Shown: piece after piece, positions 54,020 through 61,502 of the stretch
How the letters are laid out: every line of letters begins with the position of its first letter
Position numbering within the stretch: position 1 is the stretch's first letter
From: Chloroflexota bacterium
GTDB taxonomy: Bacteria; Chloroflexota; Dehalococcoidia; Bin125
Assembly: GCA_028874365.1 (NCBI GenBank)
Contig: JAPPJZ010000033.1
Coordinates: 1-64,000 of the forward strand
Direction of reading: 5' to 3'
DNA length: 64,000 nt
Notes under the pieces: generated by a model
Told to the model about the DNA's origin: nothing
The model's input: the letters and a program-made list of their open reading frames with translations, nothing else
Database searches by the model: none
Program-made: the position numbers and the translations under genes

Positions 54020-55087
54020 ATGTCCAGCCGACCTCCGACCATCGCCGAGCGGTTGATCGACCAGATCGTCACTCCGGCGCCCCAGCACGATCGCGATGCC
54101 GACCTCGCCATCGAGGCCCACGGCCTGGTCAAGCACTTCGGCGAGATCCATGCCGTCAACGGCATCGATCTGGCAGTGCCGCCGGGCCACATCTTCGGCT
54201 TCCTCGGCGAGAACGGAAGCGGCAAGACCACCACGGTCCGCATGCTGACGACGCTCCTCCGCCCCACCGCCGGCCACGCCCGCGTGGCCGGGTTCGATGT
54301 CCTCGTTCAGGATCGCCAGGTCCGCCGAGCCATCGGCGTCGCCCTCCAGGAAGCCGGTCTCGACATCCTCCAGACCGGCCGCGAACTGCTGCGCCTCCAG
54401 TCCCGCCTCTACAACGTGCCCCGCGGCGAAATCGAAGACCGCATCGCCCATCTGCTCGATGTCGTCGACCTGACCGAGGACGCTGACCGCCGCATCGGCG
54501 GCTACTCCGGGGGCATGCAGCGGCGCCTCGACCTCGCGTCGGCGCTCGTCCACTCGCCCTCGATCATCTTCCTCGACGAGCCAACCACCGGCCTCGACCC
54601 CGTCTCTCGCCAAAACCTGTGGGAATACATCCAGCGACTCAACCGCGAGGACGGCGTCACCTTCTTCCTCACCACTCAGTACCTCGAGGAGGCCGACCAG
54701 CTCTGCGACGAGATCGCCATCCTCGACGCCGGCGAGATCGTCCAGCAAGGCACCCCGGACGGACTCAAGGCGACCGTCTCCGCCGACGTGATCTACGTCC
54801 AGGTCGAGGGCGACGAGCAGGCCCAGCAACGCGCCGTCAGCGCCCTCCTGCCCTTGCCCAACGTCGAGGACGCCCAGTGGGACTTCAACGAAGGCATCGC
54901 CGTCTACAGCAAGAGCGGTCACGACACCCTGCCTCGAGTCGTCCGCACCCTCGACGATGAGAGCCTGCCCTTCAGCAACCTGCGCCTCGCCCGAGCCACC
55001 CTCGACGACGTGTTCTTCAAGGCCACCGGACACCGCATCGAGCCCGGCGACGCTGCGGCCCAGCCCACGCAGGGCGGTCCCGCGTGA
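54020..55087 (+). CDS. ABC exporter ATP-binding protein (DrrA-like)
   Basis: A 355-residue ATPase of a two-gene exporter. Walker A GENGSGKTTTVRML, signature YSGGMQRRLDLA, Walker [18 protein letters not shown] and the H-loop region are intact. The DrrA/DUF4162-type C-terminal extension follows (about residues 245-340). An N-terminal 35-residue extension precedes the ATPase fold. The stop overlaps the permease start (GTGA). The substrate is unknown; relatives move drugs, lipids or polyketides. Confidence 0.94.
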   Translation: MSSRPPTIAERLIDQIVTPAPQHDRDADLAIEAHGLVKHFGEIHAVNGIDLAVPPGHIFGFLGENGSGKTTTVRMLTTLLRPTAGHARVAGFDVLVQDRQVRRAIGVALQEAGLDILQTGRELLRLQSRLYNVPRGEIEDRIAHLLDVVDLTEDADRRIGGYSGGMQRRLDLASALVHSPSIIFLDEPTTGLDPVSRQNLWEYIQRLNREDGVTFFLTTQYLEEADQLCDEIAILDAGEIVQQGTPDGLKATVSADVIYVQVEGDEQAQQRAVSALLPLPNVEDAQWDFNEGIAVYSKSGHDTLPRVVRTLDDESLPFSNLRLARATLDDVFFKATGHRIEPGDAAAQPTQGGPA

Positions 55088-55974
55088 GCGCCATCGAGAC
55101 TCCCCGCCCGGCCCAGACCTCCGCCTCCCGCGAGTCCGGACCGATCCGCATTCTGACCGACGCCCGCTACCTCGCCGGCCGCGCCATCCGCGAGTCGGTG
55201 CGCCAGCCCGGCGTCGAGATCACCAACATCTTCATCCCCCTCTTCTTCCTCGCCGTCTCCACCGGCGCCATCGCCAACTTCTCCGAGCGCGGCTTCGGCG
55301 TCGAGAACTACCTCGCCTTCCAGCTCCCCGTCGCCGTCCTCCAGGCCGTCGCCGGCTCCTCCTCCGCCTCCGGCATCGCCATCGTCCTCGACATGGAGCG
55401 CGGCTACTTCGACAAGCTGCTGCTCACCCCCGCCTCGCGCTGGTCGCTGATCATCGGACGCGTCTGGGCCGACGCCGTCCGCGCCGTCTTCTTCGCCTCG
55501 ATCATGCTGATCGCCGCCCTCATCGCCGGCTCCGGCATGGCCTCCGGCGTCCCCGGCGCAATCCTCATCCTCGTCATCGCCGGACTCTTCGGCGGCGCCT
55601 ACAGCGGCATCGGCATCTTCATCGCCATGCGCACCGGCAACGCCCAGGCCGCCCAGGCCGGATTCCTGCTCTTTTTCCCCCTGCTCTTCATGGCCCCCGC
55701 CTTCGCCCCGCTCGCCGTCTTCGACGACTGGCTGCGCATCATCGCCACGATCAATCCCGTCACCTACATCATGGAGGGCATGCGCGGACTCGTCATGGAG
55801 GGCTACGCCTGGCCCGTGACCGAGGGCGGGCAGATCGTCTTCGGCTCCGATGGACTGCCCATGACCAAAGAACCGCCCGCGCTCCACTGGGCCTTCGTCT
55901 CCCTCGCCGGCTTCAGCGTCTTCACCCTCACCATCGCCGCCCTCGCCCTCCGCTCCCGAACCCGCGCCGACTAA
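55084..55974 (+). CDS. ABC-2 type exporter permease (DrrB-like)
   Basis: A 296-residue permease with six hydrophobic spans after a 45-residue soluble N-terminus. The ABC-2 pattern is clear: FDKLLLTPASRWSLIIGR, then GFLLFFPLLFMAPAFAPL and TINPVTYIMEGMRGLVMEG. The start is GTG, coupled to the ATPase stop. The two genes form one export unit. Confidence 0.93.
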   Translation: MSAIETPRPAQTSASRESGPIRILTDARYLAGRAIRESVRQPGVEITNIFIPLFFLAVSTGAIANFSERGFGVENYLAFQLPVAVLQAVAGSSSASGIAIVLDMERGYFDKLLLTPASRWSLIIGRVWADAVRAVFFASIMLIAALIAGSGMASGVPGAILILVIAGLFGGAYSGIGIFIAMRTGNAQAAQAGFLLFFPLLFMAPAFAPLAVFDDWLRIIATINPVTYIMEGMRGLVMEGYAWPVTEGGQIVFGSDGLPMTKEPPALHWAFVSLAGFSVFTLTIAALALRSRTRAD

Positions 55975-56050
55975 CGCCACCCCTCAGCTCCTCCCCCTTC
56001 CGGTCCCCTCTCCGTCTGAAGACGGCTCGCTGCTTCCCCGTCCCTTCCGG

Positions 56051-56085
56051 TCCCCTCTCCCTCTGGGAGAGGGCTAGGGTGAGGG
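56051..56085 (+). repeat. Palindromic repeat, family B
   Basis: A full copy of CCCTCTCC-CTCTGGGAGAGGG-CTAGGGTGAGGG type. It lies in the 298-bp gene-free stretch 55975-56272 together with a family A copy at 56142 and further partial CCCTCTCC fragments. I see no gene in that stretch. Confidence 0.8.
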
Positions 56086-56141
56086 TCCCCTCTCCCCCAG
56101 CGCACGGGTGCCGTTCCCCGAGTTGATCGGGGACCAGTTCC

Positions 56142-56191
56142 CCTCTCCCCCCGCGCCAGCGGGGGGAGATGCCGCAGGCAGAGGGGGGCAT
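56142..56191 (+). repeat. Palindromic repeat, family A
   Basis: A 50-bp copy with the loop CGCGCCAGCG, upstream of the Cu/Zn superoxide dismutase gene. Confidence 0.8.
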
Positions 56192-56272
56192 GCCTCCAAA
56201 CAACCGCAAGCCTTACATGGCGTTCGATATCGTGCCCTTCGACGTATCGATTCAAGAACAGGAGGAATCCCC

Positions 56273-57037
56273 ATGTCCACACCCATCAACCTGAAACTGA
56301 AATGGATCGCACCTATCGCCGTCGCCCTCACAGCACTGATCGCCGTAATCGCCACCGCCGTTATCACCGCCGGCGGATCCGACGACAACGACAGAGACGT
56401 CCGCATCCTCGCCCGCCAGACCGGCGACGGCCGCACCGAGGTCGCCCTGCAGGTCCGCGACAGCTACGACTCCTGGGGCGAACGCATCCTCCCCCGCGAA
56501 CGATTTCTCGCCGCCGACTCCGAGCCCGGCCTCTGGCGCGCCAGCACGACGATTTACATCGAAGCCGAGCAAGCCGTCGACCCCGCAGCCGTCGGCCTGA
56601 CCGCCACCGCCACCATGACCGGCCCCGACGGCGAGCCGATGGGCCAGGTCAACTTCATCCAGGGTCCCCGCGGCGTCCTCGTCCAGGCCCGCATGACAGG
56701 GGTGCCCGAGGGCTGGCACGGATTCCACATCCACGAAACCGGATCCTGCGACCCCGACTTCTCCGCCGCCGGCGGCCACTACAACCCGACCGCCATCGGC
56801 CACGGCGTCCTCCACGAGGACGGCCACCACCCCGGCGACACCGTCAACCTCTACGCCCACACCGACGGAACCGCCAACGCCGACCAGTACACGCTCGACG
56901 TCACCCTCGGCGAAGGCCCCGCCTCCCTCTTCGACGCCGACGGCTCCGCCATCATCGTCCACCAGAGCCCCGACACCTACGGACCCGACCCCGCCGCCGG
57001 CCCCCGAATCGCCTGCGGAGTCATCACCCTCGACTGA
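56273..57037 (+). CDS. sodC: Membrane-anchored Cu/Zn superoxide dismutase with extra N-terminal domain
   Basis: A 254-residue extracytoplasmic enzyme that turns superoxide into peroxide and oxygen. One N-terminal membrane span (WIAPIAVALTALIAVIATAV) is followed by a 60-residue segment (VRILARQTGDGRTEVALQVRD, WGERILPRERFL). The dismutase domain starts near residue 100. Metal ligands are seen in GFHIHETGSC, GGHYNP, GHGVLHEDGHHPGD and VHQSPDTYG; the disulphide Cys pair is in ETGSC and IACGV. GGAGGA lies seven bases before the ATG, so it is a classical leadered gene. A Ni dismutase gene follows it. Confidence 0.93.
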   Translation: MSTPINLKLKWIAPIAVALTALIAVIATAVITAGGSDDNDRDVRILARQTGDGRTEVALQVRDSYDSWGERILPRERFLAADSEPGLWRASTTIYIEAEQAVDPAAVGLTATATMTGPDGEPMGQVNFIQGPRGVLVQARMTGVPEGWHGFHIHETGSCDPDFSAAGGHYNPTAIGHGVLHEDGHHPGDTVNLYAHTDGTANADQYTLDVTLGEGPASLFDADGSAIIVHQSPDTYGPDPAAGPRIACGVITLD

Positions 57038-57066
57038 CCCCTTCCTCCCGCTCCCCCTCCCTCTGA

Positions 57067-57218
57067 TCCCCTCTCCCTCTGGGAGAAGGCTAGGGTGAGG
57101 GCCTCCGGTCCCCTCTCCCCCTGGGAGAGGGTTAGGGTGAGGGTTCCCCTCCCCCCGCGCCAGCGGGGGGCGACGGCCTCCAGTCCCCTCTCCCTGAGGG
57201 AGAGGGCTAGGGTGAGGG
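57067..57218 (+). repeat. Cluster of palindromic repeats (three family B, one truncated A)
   Basis: Family B copies at 57067-57101, 57109-57143 and 57184-57218, all in the same orientation, with a truncated family A copy between them near 57147-57172. They fill most of the 271-bp gap between the two superoxide dismutase genes, where I see no gene. Confidence 0.85.
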
Positions 57219-57308
57219 CCTTCCCCCAACCCCACCAGTTGCCCGACTCCAACCCACTCGATAGCCTCAAACTGCACCAAACCAGCGAACACCCCAAGAG
57301 GAGCACCA

Positions 57309-57713
57309 ATGTCCTTGTTCCAGACCGCCTCAGCACACTGCGACCTCCCCTGCGGCGTCTACGACCCCGCCCAGGCCAAGATCGAAGCCATGTCCGTCCT
57401 CAAGTCGATGGAGAAGTACAACGACTCCGACGACCACGACTTCAAGGCCCGCTGCACGATCGTCAAGGAGCAGCGCGCCGAGGAAGTCAAGCACCACCTC
57501 TGGGTCCTCTGGACCGACTTCTTCAAGCCCCACCACCTCGAGGCCGACGCCTCCATCCACGAACTCATGTGGAACGCCACCAAGGTCGCCGGCGAAGCCA
57601 AGAAGACCAACGACGTCGCCAAGGGCCAGGAACTCATCGACCTGATCGACCAGATCGCAGAAAAGTTCTGGGCCACCGCCGAAGGCCCCGGAGCCGGCGT
57701 CTACGCCCAGTAG
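57309..57713 (+). CDS. sodN: Nickel superoxide dismutase
   Basis: A 134-residue cytoplasmic enzyme whose nickel site is the mature N-terminus. After a short propeptide (MSLFQTASA) comes HCDLPCGVYDP, the Ni-hook with His1, Cys2 and Cys6. The four-helix body is typical (HHLWVLWTDFFKPHHLE, ELMWNATKVAGEAKK). AAGAGGAG lies about eight bases before the ATG. The usual maturation peptidase gene sodX is not nearby. The neighbour is a Cu/Zn dismutase, so the two handle superoxide on different sides of the membrane. Confidence 0.96.
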   Translation: MSLFQTASAHCDLPCGVYDPAQAKIEAMSVLKSMEKYNDSDDHDFKARCTIVKEQRAEEVKHHLWVLWTDFFKPHHLEADASIHELMWNATKVAGEAKKTNDVAKGQELIDLIDQIAEKFWATAEGPGAGVYAQ

Positions 57714-57726
57714 TCCTCGGCAATTC

Positions 57727-59541
57727 TCAAGAGGCCGCCTCGCTAGCCCAATCAATGGGACCGTCGTCGAATTCGTCAACCAAGGCATCGCGGTTGGCGA
57801 ATTCGATGTCGTCCACAACGACCTGCTTACCCGTAGTGGTTTCAATCAGGCTGATGAGCTGCCGGGCACGATCTCTGTAGAACCCCCAGAAGTCATCAGC
57901 AAACAGGATCTGATCGTCGATTCTGTGGCTCTGTACGATCTCCGAGGCGTGGCTCTCACTCTTGGCCTCCTCCAGGATTGTCCTGCGGTACACCGACGGT
58001 GCCCGCCCGCCGAGCCGACGATTAGTGCGGGCTGTGAGCGGGGTCTTGTTGATGATGCTGTTGAAGTCCCTGTCCCTGATGCCCTGTCGACGGCACCAAG
58101 TCTGCGGAAAGATGTGGTGAATGTCCACATTCTCCTCAAAGTACGTGGCTTGTTCCATTTTCTGGCCCGTAAGGAAATCCGCACATCCCTCCCGCATCAG
58201 CAGCGCGTGAATTCCCTTGTAGGCGGCGGAGTTTCGTCGACGCAATGTGCGAAGGCGGCTGGCCTGAAACAGTGCGTTGCTTACCGTCGATGGCTCTGGA
58301 CCATCGTTACGGATCCAGTCCGTGACTTCCGGTAGGTCGCGAGCGAAGATCGTCTCAGTTGAGCCGCCGTAGGTCTCTCCCAGGACGCCGTTCCAGTACC
58401 ACCGCCGAATCTGATCGCGAGCCTTGACGCTCTCGTAGTCACTTCCAAGCGCTGCGAGAATCGCGGCAAGCGGGACTAGCTGCGATCGATAGGGCACGTC
58501 TCGACTGTGAAAGATGTGCTCTCCGTGAAGGAACTTCGCAGCAGCCTCGAAGCCGGCTTCTGCGCGATCCGCGAATGACTCGTACTCATCCACCGAGAGG
58601 GCGAGTATCTCTCGTCGGCGACACCCAACGCTCGAAACCGGTTGCTTGGATAGCGTCGCCAGCAGCGTCACCACCTGCAAAAACTCTGTGCTCTGCAAGT
58701 CCCCCAAGACAGGGTAGGTCGACTCGAGTCGGCGCTCTCTCTCTGCCCAGTCATCGCGCAGCTGGTAGCCCTCTGCGGCAAACGAAGCGGTGAGCAGTTC
58801 AAAGACCGTCAAGGTCACGCCGCCAGTGTTGACCTTCTCAAAGACGAGACACACCGCTTCCTTAGTTGTCTCTCTGCCAAGAGCAATAACTGGTAGCTGG
58901 TATCGGGCGAAGGCTCTGACGATACGGCGCTCAAAGCGATTCCAGAACCTTGTCTTCTCAGGATCGTTAGCCCAGTAGTTGGCGTAGCCATCACGCCACT
59001 CAAACGTGTCGAACATCTGATTGGCCGGAAAGTAGCCGAGTTCGAACTCCCGATCTTTGGTTGAGAGGTCAAGTGAGACGTCCCTCAATGTGCGCACTTT
59101 TCCATCATCGGGAACGGAGACAATCCATTCATCCCTGTCGACGTCATCGCGCAACGCAAGCTCCATATTGACGTAGTAGAGACGTTTGATGGCCTTGCCT
59201 CGGGAATCCCGAGTAGCTACTGGTTGTGCAGTCATGAGTGCCTGATAGAGCGAGGTCAAACGCTGCTGACCGTCCAGGAGGAGGATTGAGGGTTCTTGTG
59301 ATCCATCTGAACCCGATCCTTCAATAGGCCTGGTCTGGAAGTTCACGTCTCCGCCGGACTGAAGGGTCATGATTGCGCCGATTGGAAATGAGACTGACAC
59401 GCTCGCCAGAAGGCTGCGAATGCGGTCATCGTCCCAGACCCAACCGCGCTGGAAGTCCGGCAACTGGAGGTCGCCATCTTCCACGTCCTGAAGCAGATCC
59501 TCTAGCGATGTCTTGGTGCTGTCGAACGATGCGCCGAGCAT
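57727..59541 (-). CDS. DUF262/DUF1524 (GmrSD-like) nuclease
   Basis: A 604-residue fusion with a DUF262 ParB-like domain (QLPDFQRGWVWDDDRIRSLL, LLLDGQQRLTSLYQAL with the DGQQR motif, CLVFEKVNTGGVTLT) and a C-terminal HNH-type DUF1524 end (VDIHHIFPQTWC, NKTPLTARTNRRLGG). GmrSD enzymes of this architecture cut DNA with glucosylated hydroxymethylcytosine; the target here is unknown. The internal ATG (MLGASFDSTK) is the better start. The gene starts 22 bp from a tRNA-like fragment, in a patch of decayed accessory genes, and its codon use is less GC-rich than that of its neighbours. Confidence 0.88.
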   Translation of the reverse strand: MLGASFDSTKTSLEDLLQDVEDGDLQLPDFQRGWVWDDDRIRSLLASVSVSFPIGAIMTLQSGGDVNFQTRPIEGSGSDGSQEPSILLLDGQQRLTSLYQALMTAQPVATRDSRGKAIKRLYYVNMELALRDDVDRDEWIVSVPDDGKVRTLRDVSLDLSTKDREFELGYFPANQMFDTFEWRDGYANYWANDPEKTRFWNRFERRIVRAFARYQLPVIALGRETTKEAVCLVFEKVNTGGVTLTVFELLTASFAAEGYQLRDDWAERERRLESTYPVLGDLQSTEFLQVVTLLATLSKQPVSSVGCRRREILALSVDEYESFADRAEAGFEAAAKFLHGEHIFHSRDVPYRSQLVPLAAILAALGSDYESVKARDQIRRWYWNGVLGETYGGSTETIFARDLPEVTDWIRNDGPEPSTVSNALFQASRLRTLRRRNSAAYKGIHALLMREGCADFLTGQKMEQATYFEENVDIHHIFPQTWCRRQGIRDRDFNSIINKTPLTARTNRRLGGRAPSVYRRTILEEAKSESHASEIVQSHRIDDQILFADDFWGFYRDRARQLISLIETTTGKQVVVDDIEFANRDALVDEFDDGPIDWASEAAS

Positions 59542-59563
59542 GGTCAGCCTCTGATTTCTTTGC

Positions 59564-59600
59564 TGGTATCCCCCACGAGGGCTCGAACCCACAGCCTACC
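59564..59600 (-). other. Degenerate tRNA 3'-end fragment
   Basis: On the minus strand it reads GTAGGCTGTGGGTTCGAGC and then CCTCGTGGGGGATACCA, matching a tRNA T-arm, acceptor and CCA end. The anticodon half is missing and the T-stem no longer pairs well. It is similar to, but not a direct copy of, the tRNA-Arg 3' end at 63230. It may be an old integration scar. Confidence 0.5.
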
Positions 59601-59892
59601 GACCGAACTCTCCGTCGCCCTCCGACACAGCCAACTGCGCCGCCTGCTCCGGCGTCGGCGCGTAGCCGCGCTCCGTTACCTCCAGCCGGACCCTTCGTCG
59701 TCCTGCAGGCAAGCGATCATCTGGAAGAGGTGGCGCGCCTGGGAATCACGCTCTGAATGTAGTCGCGCAGCACGACCTAACCCGTCTCGAGCTCAGGCAC
59801 TCGACGCCCTCGTGCAGCAGCGCCCGACGAAACGCAGGGTCGCTCTTCGCCCGCGCCTGCACAGTTTCCTTGAAGTCGCACGTCAAGACCAT
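59596..59892 (-). pseudogene. Decayed antitoxin (addiction-module HTH) gene
   Basis: It begins MVLTCDFKETVQARAKSDPAFRRALLHEG, close to the N-terminus of the COG3636-type antitoxins. Then the frame breaks: the expected ETGK-VVLRDYI is read in another frame with a stop in place of Lys. The HTH core is missing. A later piece (ARHLFQMIACLQDDEG) and a last one (VRLEVTERGYAPTPEQAAQL) lie in other frames. At least two frameshifts, one stop and one internal deletion are visible. GAGAGAGG precedes the ATG. No intact toxin partner remains. Confidence 0.6.
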
Positions 59893-60065
59893 GATTCGCC
59901 TCTCTCGCCCGAGCGTATCCAGAACGCACCAGATGAGGCATGGCTCGACAGTCGTGCTACCGTGACCGTCCAATTCGAGGCAACAAACGCCGAAGACGTC
60001 TTGGACGCTAGGACGCTAGTCATGGTCGCATTCCAACCGACCGCACGCCGACCCACCCGGGCGAG

Positions 60066-60329
60066 ATGCTGCTGCAAGAGTTTCTGCTGCCGCTCGGCCT
60101 GACTCAGCGCGACCTCGCCACCGCCATCCATGTGCCCTTCCAGCGGGTCAACGAGGTTGTGCGCGGTAGACGCGGCGTCACGCCGAGTACGGCCTTGTGG
60201 TTGTCCAGGTTCCTCGGCACGTCCCCCGACTTCTGGATGAACCTGCGGCTCCGCTGGGACCTCTACCACGCGCAGCAAGCCGAGGCGGAACACATCGACA
60301 AAATCCGTCCCTTGGGCGTCGGCCAGTAA
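60066..60329 (+). CDS. higA: HigA-like antitoxin, start uncertain
   Basis: An 87-residue HTH protein (MLLQEFLLPLGLTQRDLA, then VPFQRVNEVVRGRRGVTP and LSRFLGTSPDFWMNLRLRWDL) of the HigA family, which represses its own operon and blocks HigB. The family's N-terminus IPTDRTPTHPGE lies in frame just upstream (60030-60065), but there is no normal start codon before it; an ATT at 60030 or the internal ATG at 60066 must serve. Upstream, NAEDV-like codons may be the remains of higB. It may be a solitary or decaying antitoxin. Confidence 0.7.
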   Translation: MLLQEFLLPLGLTQRDLATAIHVPFQRVNEVVRGRRGVTPSTALWLSRFLGTSPDFWMNLRLRWDLYHAQQAEAEHIDKIRPLGVGQ

Positions 60330-60391
60330 GACCGAACGGCCCGAATCCCCGCAATCACTCCAACGCCCTGCACTCTCTTCCGGGCCTCTGG

Positions 60392-60425
60392 TCTCCTCTC
60401 CCTCTGGGAGAGGGTTAGGGTGAGG
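60392..60425 (+). repeat. Palindromic repeat, family B
   Basis: A 34-bp copy, ending GGTTAGGGTGAGG, between higA and the HTH gene. Confidence 0.8.
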
Positions 60426-60522
60426 CCCCTCCGCAAACTCCGACACACCCGATACTTGGCACATCTGTCCGTATCGAACTAATGTATCAACAGACGCAGA
60501 CGACGAGGCAGAGGAGGACACC

Positions 60523-61422
60523 ATCAACACCCCCAACATCTCACCCAGACGACGCCGACGCATCTTCCGCGCCCACCAACTCCGCCAGGAAGGACTCACC
60601 CTCGAGCAAATCGCCCGGCAACTCAACGTCTCCATCGCCACCGTTCACGCCGACCTCCGCGCGCTCGAGGAGAACTGGATCGCCCTCACCCAGGACATCC
60701 ACGACGACCTGCTGCTGCAGCAGATCGCCCGCCTCGACCATCGTCTCGAGCGGCTCAACCGGCTCGATCCGATCGCCGATGCCATGTTCGCCCTCGGCCC
60801 CGACGCGCAACTCACGCCCGACCAGCTCGACCGGATCGAGGAGCGCCACGCGCGCCGCCTGGCCCAGGCCGAGCGCGAGTTCCGCATGCTGCTCAAGCAG
60901 CTCCACCGCCCGCACGCCGCCGCCAGCGCGCGCCCCTTCGTCTACCCCGACCCCGACGCCGAGCCCGCGCCCTACCCGGACGACGAGCTCGCCGACCCCG
61001 AAACCGACCGAACAAACCTGAAAGAACCTGAAAGCCTCAGCCCCGCAATCCCCAGCAAAACACTGGAAATCGTCCCTCCAGCCGCCTCAGAAAAAAACTC
61101 CTTCCCAAACCTGAATGGCGCCGCCGCACCACCCCTCACCCCCGTCCCAATCCCCGCCGACGCACCGCCTCCCTCCGATGCCCCGCACTTGATGCGGGGC
61201 CCAGTCCCCGCCGACGCACCGCCTCCCTCCGATGCCCCGCACTTGATGCGGGGCCCAGACTCCCTCCGACACCCCGGACCCGTTCTCGAACCAACCCTGC
61301 CCCCTGAGCACAAAGCCGAGGCGATCCGCCTCACCCAGCGCGTCCACGAGGCCCAGGCCAACGGCGACCCCATCGCCGAACTCGATGCGCTCGACAAAAT
61401 CGTCAAACTCTACGCAAAGTGA
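60523..61422 (+). CDS. HTH protein with proline-rich repeat linker, no standard start
   Basis: A frame of about 299 residues. The first part holds a helix-turn-helix (RAHQLRQEGLTLEQIARQLN, then VSIATVHADLRALEENW), followed by helices to about residue 130, a Pro/Ala-rich linker and a short helical end (HKAEAIRLTQRVHEAQANGD). No ATG, GTG or TTG precedes the HTH. The strong GAGGAGG at 60511 stands five bases before ATC, which may be a rare start or a mutated ATG. The first ATG, at 60784, would remove the HTH. The layout recalls phage terminase small subunits, but this is not firm. Confidence 0.5.
   Translation: MNTPNISPRRRRRIFRAHQLRQEGLTLEQIARQLNVSIATVHADLRALEENWIALTQDIHDDLLLQQIARLDHRLERLNRLDPIADAMFALGPDAQLTPDQLDRIEERHARRLAQAEREFRMLLKQLHRPHAAASARPFVYPDPDAEPAPYPDDELADPETDRTNLKEPESLSPAIPSKTLEIVPPAASEKNSFPNLNGAAAPPLTPVPIPADAPPPSDAPHLMRGPVPADAPPPSDAPHLMRGPDSLRHPGPVLEPTLPPEHKAEAIRLTQRVHEAQANGDPIAELDALDKIVKLYAK
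61151..61258 (+). repeat. Two tandem 54-bp repeats within a coding sequence (family C)
   Basis: Two copies with period exactly 54 bp, identical over nearly all positions, each encoding PADAPPPSDAPHLMRGP. Each contains a perfect hairpin, GCCCCGCA-CTTGA-TGCGGGGC (61180-61200 and 61234-61254). Because 54 is a multiple of three the reading frame is kept. Confidence 0.9.
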
Positions 61423-61441
61423 CGCCCATGCATGGTACGCA

Positions 61442-61472
61442 TGGTCCCCCCGGGAGGACTCAAACCTCCAGC
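61442..61472 (-). other. Copy of the tRNA-Arg 3' end (attachment-site-like)
   Basis: 31 bp identical to the 3' end of the tRNA-Arg(UCU) gene at 63230-63260 except for one base, including the CCA end and whole T-arm. It is in the same orientation as the tRNA. Duplicated tRNA 3' ends are the usual mark of tRNA-targeted integrases. The flanked 1.8 kb contains the helicase gene. Confidence 0.75.
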
Positions 61473-61502
61473 ACCTGGAGAGTCGAGACAGCGACCCGGC
61501 CG

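Noticed and set aside
60482-61021. 179-residue plus-strand frame with an ATG start
   Set aside because: Ser/Thr/Pro/Arg-rich shadow of the HTH-protein frame, which has the recognisable helix-turn-helix.
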